Notes under the pieces: model-generated
Seen by the model: the letters and a program-made list of their open reading frames with translations, nothing else
Databases searched by the model: none
What the model was told of the DNA's origin: nothing
Origin: Streptomyces sp. SM11
GTDB lineage: Bacteria > Actinomycetota > Actinomycetes > Streptomycetales > Streptomycetaceae
Assembly (NCBI RefSeq): GCF_002910905.1
Contig: NZ_NEUE01000296.1
Span: forward strand, 1-64,000
Length of the DNA: 64,000 bases
Direction: 5' to 3'
Shown here: one piece after another, positions 48,296 through 57,755 of the stretch
Layout: the number at the start of each line of letters is the position of its first letter
How positions within the stretch are numbered: position 1 is the stretch's first letter
Position numbers and translations under genes: made by a program

Positions 48296-49681
48296 ATGGC
48301 GGGCTTCGGCTGGAAGCTGCACGGCGACGGCAAGAGCCTCGCACCGGGCGAGGTCGTCAGACCGGACGAGCGACTCACCTGGGGACGCACCGCCGGCCTC
48401 GGCGGGCAGCACGTGGTCTCCATGATCGGGGCCTGCTTCGTCGCCCCCGTCCTGATGGGGCTGGACGCCAACCTCGCCGTCATGGCATCCGGTGCGGCCA
48501 CCATCCTTTTCCTGCTCATCACCCGGGGCCGTATCCCCAGCTATCTCGGCAGCAGTCTGTCGTTCATCGGCGTGGCCGCCGTCATCAAGACGCAGGGCGG
48601 CGACGCGGCGACCCTCACCGGCGCACTGCTGGTCGTCGGCGCGGTCCTCTTCCTGTGCGGGGCGGTCATCCGCGCCCTCGGCGCCCGCGTCGTCCACGCC
48701 GTCCTGCCGCCGGTGGTCACCGGCGCGGTGGTCATGCTGATCGGGTTCAACCTGGCTCCCGTCACCGCCGGCACCTACTGGCCCCAGGACCAGTGGACCG
48801 CGCTGCTCACCATGCTCTTCACGGGTTTCGCCCTCGTCGTGCTGCGCGGTTTCTGGTCCCGTATCGCGATCTTCCTCGGGCTGGCCTTCGGCTATCTGAT
48901 CTCCTGGGTCTTCGACCGTGTCTTCGGCAAGATCCACTCCCCCGCGGGAGGTACCGAAGCGGTCGACCACTGGCGCCTCGACCTCTCGGGGGTGGCCAAG
49001 GCCGACTGGATCGGCCTCCCCACCTTCCACGCCCCGAGCTTCTCCCTGTCCGCGGTGCTCGTCGCCCTGCCCGTGGTCATCGCGCTCGTCGCCGAGAACG
49101 CGGGGCACGTCAAGGCCGTGGGCGAGATGACCGGCGACCCGCTGGACGACAAGCTCGGCACGGCGATCATGGCCGACGGAGCCGCCACCGTGATGGCGAC
49201 GTCCGTCGGCGGCCCCGCCACGACGACGTACGCCGAGAACATCGGCGTCATGGCCGCCACCCGCGTCTACTCGACCGCCGCCTACTGGTGCGCCGCCGGC
49301 TTCGCGATCCTGTTCGGACTCTGCCCCAAGTTCGGCGCCGTCGTGGCCGCCATCCCCGGCGGGGTCCTCGGAGGCATCACCGTCATCCTGTACGGCATGA
49401 TCGGCCTGCTGGGCGCCCAGATCTGGGTCCGCTCCCGCGTCGACCTCTCCAACCCGCTCCACCTCATACCCGTGGCCGCGGGGCTCATCGTCGGAATCGG
49501 CAACGTCAGCCTGACGCTCACCGACAACTTCGAGCTCAGCGGCATCGCGCTGGGAACCCTGATCGTCGTCGTCGGCTACCACGCCCTGCGGGTCCTGGCT
49601 CCCGCTCACATGAGGAACGAGCCACCGCTCACGGAATCCGGCAGTCCGGGGTACGACCGAGGTCTGCCGGGCGGATCGTGA
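48296..49681 (+). CDS. Uracil/xanthine permease (UraA/PyrP-like)
   Basis: This 461-residue NAT/NCS2 family carrier has about 14 membrane segments. It contains the substrate-site region VALPVVIALVAENAGHVKAVGEMTG and the second signature VMATSVGGPATTTYAENIGVMAATRVYST, typical of uracil permeases (proton symport). GGGAG lies 8 bases upstream of ATG 48296, which decides the start over the longer open frame. Confidence 0.9.
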   Translation: MAGFGWKLHGDGKSLAPGEVVRPDERLTWGRTAGLGGQHVVSMIGACFVAPVLMGLDANLAVMASGAATILFLLITRGRIPSYLGSSLSFIGVAAVIKTQGGDAATLTGALLVVGAVLFLCGAVIRALGARVVHAVLPPVVTGAVVMLIGFNLAPVTAGTYWPQDQWTALLTMLFTGFALVVLRGFWSRIAIFLGLAFGYLISWVFDRVFGKIHSPAGGTEAVDHWRLDLSGVAKADWIGLPTFHAPSFSLSAVLVALPVVIALVAENAGHVKAVGEMTGDPLDDKLGTAIMADGAATVMATSVGGPATTTYAENIGVMAATRVYSTAAYWCAAGFAILFGLCPKFGAVVAAIPGGVLGGITVILYGMIGLLGAQIWVRSRVDLSNPLHLIPVAAGLIVGIGNVSLTLTDNFELSGIALGTLIVVVGYHALRVLAPAHMRNEPPLTESGSPGYDRGLPGGS

Positions 49682-49710
49682 GGCCCGGCGGAGAGGAAGC
49701 GCGCCGGGCC
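49682..49710 (+). terminator. Terminator of the uracil permease gene
   Basis: GGCCCGGC (49682-49689) pairs with GCCGGGCC (49703-49710) immediately after the stop codon. Confidence 0.6.
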
Positions 49711-49833
49711 GCGGCGTGCCGCATTGGCCGGATTCAAGGGTGCGGTCTAGAGATTTCCTGACTCCGCGCCGTGGCGATGGATCAGTACTGTCGGGAGCGT
49801 CGGGAAGCAGAAGCAAGGAATCTGGAGTCTGTC

Positions 49834-50739
49834 GTGCGTATCAGCGTCTGTATCCTGCCCGACCGTCCGTTCCGGGAGGCGGCCGCGAGCTGGCGGCACG
49901 CGGAGGAGCTGGGCTTCCACGCCGCCTACAGCTACGACCACATCACCTGGGCCGGGCTGCCGGACAGCGCCTGGTACGGCGCGATACCCACGCTGACGGC
50001 CGCCGCCGGGGTCACCTCGCGGATCAGGCTCGGCACGCTGGTGACGTCGCCGAACTACCGGCACCCGGTCCCCCTTGCCCACGACGTCGTCACGCTGGAC
50101 GCCATCAGCGAGGGCCGCTTCGTCCTCGGCTTCGGCGCGGGATCGCCGGATGCCGACGCCTTCGTGCTCGGCCAGGGCGAGCGCGGCAAGGGCTGGTCGG
50201 TGCAGGAACGCGGCGGCCGGTTCCGCGAGTCCGTGGAACTCCTGGACCGGCTGCTGACCGGAGCGCCCGACGGCCGCAAGCAGACCACCTTCCTCGGCCG
50301 CTACTACGAAGCGGTCGACGCCCGGCTGGAGCCTGGCTGCGTACAGCGGCCCAGAGTGCCCTTCGTGCTGGCGGCGAACGGTCCGCTGGGGATGCGGACC
50401 GTCGCGCGGTACGGCGCGTCGTGGGTCGTCACCGACCAGGGGGACGTACCCAGGCACGAGCGGACCGCGTCCTGGACCTGGTCCCTGCTCGCGCGGCGCA
50501 TGGAGCAGCTGGACGCGGCGTGCGAGCGGGAGGGCCGCGACCCGAAGTCCCTGGACCGTACGCTGCTGACCGGGTTCTCCCTGCTGCCGACGATGGAGTC
50601 CGCACAGGCGTTCGCGGATGTCGCGGGACGGTGCGCGGAGCTGGGCTTCACCGACATCGTGGTCCACTGCCCGCGCGAGTCCGGGTTCTTCGCCAGTCCC
50701 CGCCACGTCATCGAGGAGATCGCGCCCGCGAACCGCTGA
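49834..50739 (+). CDS. LLM-class (F420-dependent type) oxidoreductase
   Basis: This 301-residue luciferase-like TIM barrel starts VRISVCILPDRPFREAAASWRHAEELGFHAAYSYDHI. It continues with RLGTLVTSPNYRHPVPLAHDVVTLD and RFVLGFGAGSPDADAF, segments shared by F420-dependent reductases of the methylene-H4MPT reductase group. The substrate is unknown. The GTG at 49834 has GGAG 7 bases upstream. It is the last plus-strand gene before the biosynthetic cluster; a strong terminator separates them, so I treat it as outside the cluster. Confidence 0.82.
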   Translation: MRISVCILPDRPFREAAASWRHAEELGFHAAYSYDHITWAGLPDSAWYGAIPTLTAAAGVTSRIRLGTLVTSPNYRHPVPLAHDVVTLDAISEGRFVLGFGAGSPDADAFVLGQGERGKGWSVQERGGRFRESVELLDRLLTGAPDGRKQTTFLGRYYEAVDARLEPGCVQRPRVPFVLAANGPLGMRTVARYGASWVVTDQGDVPRHERTASWTWSLLARRMEQLDAACEREGRDPKSLDRTLLTGFSLLPTMESAQAFADVAGRCAELGFTDIVVHCPRESGFFASPRHVIEEIAPANR

Positions 50740-50763
50740 GCGCCTCTCGCCGCAGCCCCTCGC

Positions 50764-50794
50764 GGCCCCGTTCACGCGATCCGTGGACGGGGCC
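50764..50794. terminator. Bidirectional terminator at the left boundary of the biosynthetic cluster
   Basis: GGCCCCGTTCACG (50764-50776) pairs with CGTGGACGGGGCC (50782-50794) with one G-T pair and a 5-base loop. It separates the convergent oxidoreductase and carboxylic acid reductase genes. Confidence 0.75.
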
Positions 50795-50830
50795 CGCGTC
50801 CGCGCGGAGGCCGGATCGCGCGGGCGCCGC

Positions 50831-53800
50831 TCAGAGCAGGCCGTGCAGCCTCAGGTCGGCCACGCACTTGGCGATGTACGGGGGAGAGAGCGACGGCACA
50901 CGCCCCTCGCCCACCCCGAGAGCGCCGACCGCCGTGCTGAACCGCGAGGCCGGCACGGCGGAGCCCGCCCTCGGTACGCCCGGCCGGGCGTACGCCCGCA
51001 TCAGCGGCAGCAGCGACAGCCGGCGCTGGTGGTCGGGCAGACCGCGCAGAGCCGCCTCGGCGCGCATGTGCCACTGCCGGTGGTCGTCGAACCGGGTGAT
51101 CGGGTGGCCCGCGTCGATCAGCCAGTCCACGAACTCGTCCCACGAGATCCCGTCGTCGTGGGCGTTGACCGTGTTGTAGGTGACGTACCCGTCCTCGTTC
51201 CCGGCGCTGAGCGACGTGATCGCCGCGGCGGTGAAGTCGACCGGCAGGCCGCTGTAGTGCGCCCGCCGACGGCCGCCGTCCCGGTCGAGCCGGTAGAAGG
51301 AGCGCGGCGCCATGCCGGTCGTGAGGACACTCAGGAGCAGCCGGCTGAACCGGTCGGTCAGGTTCAGCCCGCCGGGAAGGCTGCTGTGGGCCAGGATCAT
51401 GTCCGGCCGGAACACGGTGACCGGCAGGCCCGTCCTCTCGTGCGCCTCGCGCAGCAGGACCTCGCCGGCCCACTTGCTCGTGGCGTATCCGTTCGCGTCG
51501 GAGTCGTCCAGGGGCCGTACCGGGGACGCCGTTCGGACGTCGGCCGTCTCGTCGAGGAACGAGCCGTCGGGCAGCATCGCGGCCGCCACCGTCGACACAT
51601 AGGCGAACCGCTTCGCCCGGCCGGTGAGCGCCAGCTCGATGAGCTCCGCCGTCGCGGCGACGTTCGGCGCGAACAGGCGGTGATACGGCAGGACATGGTT
51701 GACCAGCGCCGCCGCGTGCACGATCTGGTCGGTCTGCCCGGCGAGTGACTCCCAGGCCGTCTCCGTCAGGCCCAGGCGTGGCGCCGACACGTCCGCGGCC
51801 AGGACCGTCAGATGCCGCGCCGCGGCGGCGTCGAACCAGTCGGTGTGGTCGGCCACCGCGCCGCGCAGGCACGCGAGCACGCGCTGCCGTGCGGCCACGT
51901 CGTCGGCGGCCCGGGCCAGGCAGGTCAGCCGGCCGCCCGTCTCGGCGACGCGCCGCAGCCGGTCGACCGCCAGGAACCGTCCGAGATACCCGGTCGCCCC
52001 GGTGAGAAGTACGTTCTGTACGGAGGCCTGGCCGCCCCGCGCTCCGCGCCCGGCGGCCAGGAGTCGCCCGTCGACGAAGCGGTCGAGAGCCAGATCGACG
52101 GCCCGCACCTCGTGTGCGTCGCCTCCGTGCACGGAGGCGACGGTGGGGCGCGGCTCCCGGGCGTCGCGCGCCGAGCCGAGCCGGTCCGCTATGCGGGCCA
52201 GCGTCGAGGAGGGCTGGAGGATGACCTGGATGGGCACCTCCTCATCGAGGATCTGTTCGAGGACGGTCGAGAAGGTGTGCGCCGACAGGGAGTCGCCGCC
52301 CAGATCCGTGAAGGCGGCCTCCGCCCGCACCAGCGACGAGGGGCAGCCGAGGGTGATCTGCGCGGCGGCGCGGACCGCCTCCAACGGTGTGACCTCACCG
52401 CCTGCGGCCCGCAGTGCCGCTATCTGGCCCGCCCGGCCGGCCGCGATGTCCGCGTACAGCCGCTCCAGTCGCGGTCCGTAGTGTTCCTTCAGGGCGGGCC
52501 GCAGAACCTTGCCGACCCCCGACAGCAGCCCGTTCGCGACCGTGAACGGCTGCCGCTCGACGACGACGTCGTGCGGGATCTCGTACGCGTGCAGGCCCGC
52601 GCCATGGGCGAGTTCCCGCAGGGAATCCAGGACCGCGGCCCGTACGGCGGCGTCGTCGGCCCGCCCCAGGCGCTCGGCGTCGGGGACCACCACGGCCAGC
52701 GGGAACGCCTGCTCGCTGCTGCCGTACACGTAGATCTGCGCGATGTCCGGGCTGGTCGCGTACAGCGCCTCAAGGCCGGACACGGCGATGAACTCACCCT
52801 GGGACAACTTCACCACGTTGTTCATCCGGTCGACGTAGACCAGCCGGCCGGGCGCGGTCTCGGCGAAGACGTCGCCGGTGCGGTAGTAGCCGTCCTCGTC
52901 GAAGGCGCGGGCGGTGACCTCGGGCTGCTGGTAGTACCCGGGGAACAGCCCGACCGACTTCACCCGCAACTCGCCGCGGGGGTGCGGTTTGTCGGTGCTG
53001 AAGTACCCGAGTTCGGGGACGTCGGCCAGCCGGTAGCCGGTCACCGGCGGGCAGCGCACCTCCTGGTCGACGACGATGGCCCGGGTCGTCTCCGTCGACC
53101 CGTAGCAGTCGATGATCCGCGTGCCGAGAAGCGAGGCCGTAAAGGTGTGCATCGCCTCCGACAAGGGCGCGCTGCCGCACAGGGCGAAGACGATCCGGCC
53201 GCCGAGCATGCTGTCGCGGACCAGGGCCGACGCGGCTGCCTCGGCCCTGGGGCGGGGTGTGCCGGTGCGGCCGAGACGGTCGGCCTCGAGCAGGTACCGC
53301 TGGTACACCATGTCGCAGATCCTCGGCACCAGGCTGAACACCGTGGGACGCGACAGGCGGATGTCGTCGAACAGCGTCGACATGTCGCCGCGGGCCGCGA
53401 AGTAGCCGGTGCCGCCGGCGGCGAGGCCGTTGACCAGCCAGGCGCGGCCGTTGACATGGCTCATGGGCGTGTAGTGCAGCACGAACACCGGGGTGCCGCT
53501 GCCGCCTCCGGCGTTCAGCCCGCCGCGGGCGTTCTGCCACATCCTCGTGATCATGGAGGCGGTGTAGATCGCGCCCTTGGGCGTGCCCGTGCTCCCAGAG
53601 GTGTAGATCAGGCCGACCAGCCGGTCCGGATCCCCGTCCTCGTACGGTTCCGCGGCCGGCAGCCGGGCGCCCCGGCCCACCTCGTCCACCAGCGGAACCA
53701 CCTCGGCCCGCCCGCTCAGCCTGCCGCCGGCCGACTCGAACGCCTCCCGGTCGTCGTCCACTCGGGGGTCGTAGTCGAAGACCACCAGGCGCTCGATGGA

Positions 53801-54346
53801 GTCGGACGCCAGGACGGCGCCGACCGCGGCGTCGAGCGAACCGACGTCGGCCGCGAGGATCCTCGGCCCCGTCTCGGCGACGACCGGAGCCAGCCGTGCG
53901 GCGGACGAACCGGTGGGAAGCGGCACCGAAACCGCGCCCAGGTACATGCAGGCCAGGTCGATGACCGCGTAGTCGACACCGGTGAACCCCAGGGTCGCGA
54001 CGAAATCCCCGGCACGCAGACAGTCCGGGCCGTCGGCCCAGGCGGCCGCCAGTCGGCCGACCCGTTGCCACAGTTCGGCGTAGGTCAACGTGTCGAAGAC
54101 AGGGAGGAGTTCACGGGTGCGGCGGCCGGTGGCGGGGTCGCGGACGACACGGCCGGCCCTGCGGGCGAGGGCCGGCCGGTCGGCGTACCCGTGCATGGCG
54201 GCCGCGATGACCCCCATGAGGCCGTCCTGGCGGCCGATGGCATCGGCGACGTCGGGTGACGGGACCGCCCCGGCGAACTCGGGATCGCCCGCGTGCAGGG
54301 CAGCGATCCTTGAGGCGACATCGTGACCTGCCTGATGCTCCGACAT
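50831..54346 (-). CDS. car: Carboxylic acid reductase (adenylation-carrier-reductase)
   Basis: This 1171-residue enzyme activates a carboxylic acid with ATP, loads it on a phosphopantetheine arm and reduces the thioester with NADPH to an aldehyde. The adenylation domain (about 1-640) has LIYTSGSTGTPKGA near 249, CYGSTETT near 415 and the A10 lysine in LLSGVGKVLRPAL near 612. The carrier domain has its serine in DLGGDSLSAHTF near 686. The reductase domain (about 780-1171) has LLTGATGYLGRF and the catalytic Tyr/Lys in NGYATSKWAGE. All key residues are present. It needs a phosphopantetheinyl transferase, not seen here. GGAG lies 5-6 bases before the ATG. The acid substrate is unknown. Confidence 0.93.
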   Translation of the reverse strand: MSEHQAGHDVASRIAALHAGDPEFAGAVPSPDVADAIGRQDGLMGVIAAAMHGYADRPALARRAGRVVRDPATGRRTRELLPVFDTLTYAELWQRVGRLAAAWADGPDCLRAGDFVATLGFTGVDYAVIDLACMYLGAVSVPLPTGSSAARLAPVVAETGPRILAADVGSLDAAVGAVLASDSIERLVVFDYDPRVDDDREAFESAGGRLSGRAEVVPLVDEVGRGARLPAAEPYEDGDPDRLVGLIYTSGSTGTPKGAIYTASMITRMWQNARGGLNAGGGSGTPVFVLHYTPMSHVNGRAWLVNGLAAGGTGYFAARGDMSTLFDDIRLSRPTVFSLVPRICDMVYQRYLLEADRLGRTGTPRPRAEAAASALVRDSMLGGRIVFALCGSAPLSEAMHTFTASLLGTRIIDCYGSTETTRAIVVDQEVRCPPVTGYRLADVPELGYFSTDKPHPRGELRVKSVGLFPGYYQQPEVTARAFDEDGYYRTGDVFAETAPGRLVYVDRMNNVVKLSQGEFIAVSGLEALYATSPDIAQIYVYGSSEQAFPLAVVVPDAERLGRADDAAVRAAVLDSLRELAHGAGLHAYEIPHDVVVERQPFTVANGLLSGVGKVLRPALKEHYGPRLERLYADIAAGRAGQIAALRAAGGEVTPLEAVRAAAQITLGCPSSLVRAEAAFTDLGGDSLSAHTFSTVLEQILDEEVPIQVILQPSSTLARIADRLGSARDAREPRPTVASVHGGDAHEVRAVDLALDRFVDGRLLAAGRGARGGQASVQNVLLTGATGYLGRFLAVDRLRRVAETGGRLTCLARAADDVAARQRVLACLRGAVADHTDWFDAAAARHLTVLAADVSAPRLGLTETAWESLAGQTDQIVHAAALVNHVLPYHRLFAPNVAATAELIELALTGRAKRFAYVSTVAAAMLPDGSFLDETADVRTASPVRPLDDSDANGYATSKWAGEVLLREAHERTGLPVTVFRPDMILAHSSLPGGLNLTDRFSRLLLSVLTTGMAPRSFYRLDRDGGRRRAHYSGLPVDFTAAAITSLSAGNEDGYVTYNTVNAHDDGISWDEFVDWLIDAGHPITRFDDHRQWHMRAEAALRGLPDHQRRLSLLPLMRAYARPGVPRAGSAVPASRFSTAVGALGVGEGRVPSLSPPYIAKCVADLRLHGLL

Positions 54347-54432
54347 GAATGCTCCGGTGTGTGTGGAGTGCGAGGGACCAGCTGCGAGCGCGGGTGCGTG
54401 CCGGGCGGCGGGCGGCAATTCGACGACAGGCC

Positions 54433-55830
54433 CTAGCGGCCCGTTGCGTCGGCGGGCTGTGCCCGGCCGCCGAGAAGGGCGGCCAGGCCCATCAGGACGT
54501 AGACGGCGATGAGGGCGAACGCCGGTGCGGCGATGCCGCCTCCGGACTGGAGGCCGGCGAGCAGGGCGACCCCGATCAGGGATCCGGTCGACCGGCCCGC
54601 CGACATCAGCCCGGAGGCGATGGCCGATCGGTGCTCCGGGGCCGCGGCCAGGGTCAGGGTGATCTGTGGCACGGTCACCAGGCCGAAACCGAGCCCGATG
54701 AACGCCAGCCCGGCACAGGTGCCGACCGGGGTGTCGCCGCCGACGACGGCCAGCACCACCGCGCCGAGCAGGGACAGCAGGATGCCGGCGCCCAGCACCG
54801 CCCGGGCACCGTACTTGGCGGCGAAGCGTCCCGCGGCCAGCGGCATGAAGGTGATCGGCAGGGCGGATGCCAGGAAGAACAGCCCGACGGTGATCGGGTC
54901 GTAACCGCGCACCTGCTGGAGGAACACGCTGAGCGTGAACATCAGCCCGTTGTAACCGACGAAGAGCAGCAGGCCGACCGCGACATAGCCGCGGAACCCG
55001 GGGGCCCGGAACAGGTCCGCCGGAATCATGGGGTACGCGTAACCGCGCTGCCGGACCACGAAGGCGGCGAACGCGGCCAGGGCCGCCACCGCCGCCACCA
55101 CGGGCAACGGCCGGGTCCATCCCAGCTCCTGTCCTTCGGCGAGCGCGAGCGCGAGACCGCCGAGGAAGACGATGGACAGCAACTGGCCCGGCACGTCCTG
55201 CGGTTCCTTGGACGTGGACCGTTCGACCCGTGGCATGTTCCGTGCCGAGAGCCACAGGACGACCAGGACGATGGGCACGTTGATCCAGAAGATGCTCCGC
55301 CAGCCCACCGTCGCGACCAGGGCGCCCCCGAGCGTGGGACCGAAGGCGACCGGACTCCCGGCGACCATCGACCAGATGGAGATGGCTTTGGCGCGCTTGC
55401 CGGGCTCCCGGTAGGTGTCGGTGAGCATCACCAGGGTGGCGGGCATGACGAGCACCGCTCCCAGCCCCTGGGCCGCCCGCACGGCGACGAGCACCGTGCC
55501 GTTGGGGGCGAGCCCGCACAGCGCGGAGGCCACCCCGAACAGCGCGACCCCGAGCCGGAACATCCGCACCGCGCCGTAGTGCCCCACCGCTGCGGCTCCG
55601 GCCAGCATCAGGCCGGCGATGACGACCACGTAGGAGGTGACGACGAACTGCATCGTCGGAAGGCTCGCGTGGAGACTGTCGCGGATCGCCGGGATCGCGA
55701 CGTGGAGGATGCTGGTGTCGACGACGATCATCCCGTGCGCCAGACAGGCCACCGCCAGGACGCGGCCGGGCCGCAGGGCCGCACCGCCGCTGTCGGACGT
55801 GCGGTTGTCGAAACTGGTGGATTCGGCCAT
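54433..55830 (-). CDS. DHA2-family MFS exporter of the biosynthetic cluster
   Basis: This 465-residue protein (from ATG 55830) has about 14 membrane helices in the EmrB/QacA (DHA2) pattern. Motif C-like GSPVAFGPTLGGALVATVGWRSIFWINVPI and the first-helix signature VVDTSILHVAIPAI are clear. It probably exports the cluster product or gives self-resistance. An in-frame ATG at 55857 is an alternative start; neither has a strong ribosome site. It is followed after 86 bases by the carboxylic acid reductase gene, with which it should form one transcript. Confidence 0.88.
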   Translation of the reverse strand: MAESTSFDNRTSDSGGAALRPGRVLAVACLAHGMIVVDTSILHVAIPAIRDSLHASLPTMQFVVTSYVVVIAGLMLAGAAAVGHYGAVRMFRLGVALFGVASALCGLAPNGTVLVAVRAAQGLGAVLVMPATLVMLTDTYREPGKRAKAISIWSMVAGSPVAFGPTLGGALVATVGWRSIFWINVPIVLVVLWLSARNMPRVERSTSKEPQDVPGQLLSIVFLGGLALALAEGQELGWTRPLPVVAAVAALAAFAAFVVRQRGYAYPMIPADLFRAPGFRGYVAVGLLLFVGYNGLMFTLSVFLQQVRGYDPITVGLFFLASALPITFMPLAAGRFAAKYGARAVLGAGILLSLLGAVVLAVVGGDTPVGTCAGLAFIGLGFGLVTVPQITLTLAAAPEHRSAIASGLMSAGRSTGSLIGVALLAGLQSGGGIAAPAFALIAVYVLMGLAALLGGRAQPADATGR

Positions 55831-55910
55831 GGCCTGCCATTTCGCATGAGTTCGCATGGGTTCGCGTCAGCGCGCATGAGGCGGTGAATTGATGCCGACA
55901 ATACTGCGAA

Positions 55911-55938
55911 ACCCTAGTGACAAAACACGCAGCGTCAA
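55911..55938 (-). promoter_or_regulatory. Promoter of the MFS-carboxylic acid reductase operon
   Basis: On the minus strand TTGACG (55938-55933), a 16-base spacer and TAGGGT (55916-55911) match the Streptomyces housekeeping consensus well. The MFS start follows about 80 bases later. Confidence 0.55.
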
Positions 55939-55994
55939 CCACGCAGTCCGCCAAACCGACCCCGATGTCCGAATGGTCCGATTCCAGGGTCAGG

Positions 55995-56053
55995 TATAGA
56001 GAACGGTCCACTTCCCCACGGGGCCTGACGCTCCATAGCCTCAGAGCGCTGAG
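55995..56053 (+). promoter_or_regulatory. Possible promoter and operator of the plus-strand biosynthetic operon
   Basis: A TATAGA -10-like box lies at 55995-56000, but no good -35 is visible at 16-19 bases, so an activator or alternative sigma factor may be needed. Downstream, CTCAG (56040-56044) and CTGAG (56049-56053) form a small inverted repeat around AGCG in the leader. No regulator gene is present within the visible part of the cluster. Confidence 0.35.
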
Positions 56054-56096
56054 AATCCCAAGAGGGCACAGCCTGGAAGTGCAGGGGGGAACACCA

Positions 56097-57755
56097 TTGT
56101 CCTTTTCCCGAGAGTTCCGGGGAATTCCACAACGTCCGTCACCCATGCCGTTCCACCGCTATGCGCGGGATACCACCTCTCCCACTTCGGGCTGGTCACG
56201 GCGGTGGCCGGACGGTGCGGTCGACCGCGCTCCGATCTGGGCCTCGGTTGATCTCCGGGACGGAAACCAGGCGCTGGCCGACCCCATGGACATGCGCCGG
56301 AAGCAGCGGATGTTCGACCTGCTCGTGGCGACAGGTTTCAAAGACATAGAAATCGGATATCCGGCGGCCAGCGCGCACGATTTCGATTTCGTCCGCGAAC
56401 TGGTCACCAAAGAGGGAATCCCGGACGACGTAACGGTCTCGGTTTTCACGCCGGCCCGCCCAGAACTCATCGAGCGGACCTTCGACGCGATTCGCGGAGC
56501 CGACCGCGCCGTGGTGCATTTGTGCCATGCCACGGCCTGCCTGTGGCGCGAGGTCGTGTTCGGGATGTCGCCGCGCGAGGTCCTGCGCATGGCTGTCGAC
56601 GGCGCACAGCACCTGGTGCGCCTGGCGGAGCGTGAGCCCGCGACCGACATCCGGTTCGAGTATTCACCCGAGACCTTCAACCTGACCGAGCCGGAGTTCG
56701 CCCTGGAGATCGCGAACCGGGTCGCGGAGGTCGTCGACGCCACGTCCGACCGGCCGCTCGTGCTGAACCTCCCGACCACCGTGGAGACCCACTCGCCCCA
56801 CGTCTTCGCCGACCAGGTGGAGTGGATGCACCGCAACCTCGACCGGCGTGACGCGATCATTCTCTCCGTCCACCCGCACAACGACCGGGGTACCGCCGTC
56901 GCTTCGGCGGAACAGGCCATGCTCGCCGGGGCCGACCGGGTCGAGGGCACCTTGTTCGGCAACGGCGAACGCACCGGGAACGTCTGCCTGGTGACCCTCG
57001 CGCTCAACCTGTTCAGCAGCGGAGTCGATCCCCAGCTGGATATCTCCGACATCGACGCCGTCCGCGAGATCGTCGAGGACTGCAACCGACTGCCCGTGCA
57101 CCCCCGCCACCCCTACGCCGGCGACCTGGTCTACACCGCCTTCTCCGGCACCCACCAGGACGCCATCGCCAAGGGCTTGGCCGCACTGGCCGACCGGGCC
57201 GAACGGGAGGGCAAGGACGTCGGCGACATGCCCTGGCAGGTGCCCTACCTGCCCATCGACCCGAAGGACGTCGGCCGTGACTACCAGGCGATCATCCGGG
57301 TGAACGGCCAGTCGGGCAAGGGCGGCATCGCCTACGTGCTCAAGGCCGGCTGGGGGATCGACCTGCCGATGGAACTGCGGCGGGACTTCGCCGCCGTGGT
57401 CCAGTCCGCCGCCGACGCCCTGGGGCACGAACTGGAACCGTCGGAGATCTGGCAGCTGTTCCGGGAGACCTACTGCCTCGACGACTCGCCCGCACTGCCC
57501 GTCGGCGACGGCGGTGGCGGTGCCGACGGCGCCGAGATCCTCGCACGGCTCGCCGCCGAGCACGGTATCGGGTTCACCCGGCCCCGGTTCACCGGCACGG
57601 CGGCGACCGGCGCACCGATGACCTGCCTCGTGGCGGTGGACACGGGCGGCCGCACCGTCTGGGGACTCGGCCAGGCGGCCACCGCCCCCGACGCGGCACA
57701 CAGATCTGCTCGTTCCGCGCTGCTACGGGCGGGCCTGCACGAAGGAGACCAGTGA
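56097..57755 (+). CDS. LeuA-like 2-isopropylmalate synthase homologue of the biosynthetic cluster
   Basis: This 552-residue DRE-TIM metallolyase condenses acetyl-CoA (or a related acyl-CoA) with an alpha-keto acid. The DLRDGNQAL metal site lies near residue 51, the HxH of SVHPHNDRG near 260, and NGERTGNVCLVTLALNLF follows. A C-terminal dimer/regulatory region is present but short. I choose the TTG at 56097 because AGGGGGG lies 7 bases upstream, and the resulting N-terminus (PSPMPFHRYAR) aligns with the PSxMPxHKY opening of genuine LeuA proteins. ATG 56145 has no ribosome site. No leuB, leuC or leuD lies nearby, so a specialised role (chain extension or unusual malate-type acid) is likely. The GTGA overlap couples it to the next gene. 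Confidence 0.88.
   Translation: MSFSREFRGIPQRPSPMPFHRYARDTTSPTSGWSRRWPDGAVDRAPIWASVDLRDGNQALADPMDMRRKQRMFDLLVATGFKDIEIGYPAASAHDFDFVRELVTKEGIPDDVTVSVFTPARPELIERTFDAIRGADRAVVHLCHATACLWREVVFGMSPREVLRMAVDGAQHLVRLAEREPATDIRFEYSPETFNLTEPEFALEIANRVAEVVDATSDRPLVLNLPTTVETHSPHVFADQVEWMHRNLDRRDAIILSVHPHNDRGTAVASAEQAMLAGADRVEGTLFGNGERTGNVCLVTLALNLFSSGVDPQLDISDIDAVREIVEDCNRLPVHPRHPYAGDLVYTAFSGTHQDAIAKGLAALADRAEREGKDVGDMPWQVPYLPIDPKDVGRDYQAIIRVNGQSGKGGIAYVLKAGWGIDLPMELRRDFAAVVQSAADALGHELEPSEIWQLFRETYCLDDSPALPVGDGGGGADGAEILARLAAEHGIGFTRPRFTGTAATGAPMTCLVAVDTGGRTVWGLGQAATAPDAAHRSARSALLRAGLHEGDQ

Noticed and set aside
50831-56146. A single minus-strand frame of about 1771 codons that would fuse a long N-terminal extension to the carboxylic acid reductase
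   Set aside because: The part above 54,346 lies antisense to the LeuA leader and in another frame across the MFS gene, with Arg/Gly-rich nonsense composition. ATG 54346 has a GGAG site and starts a normal-length reductase.
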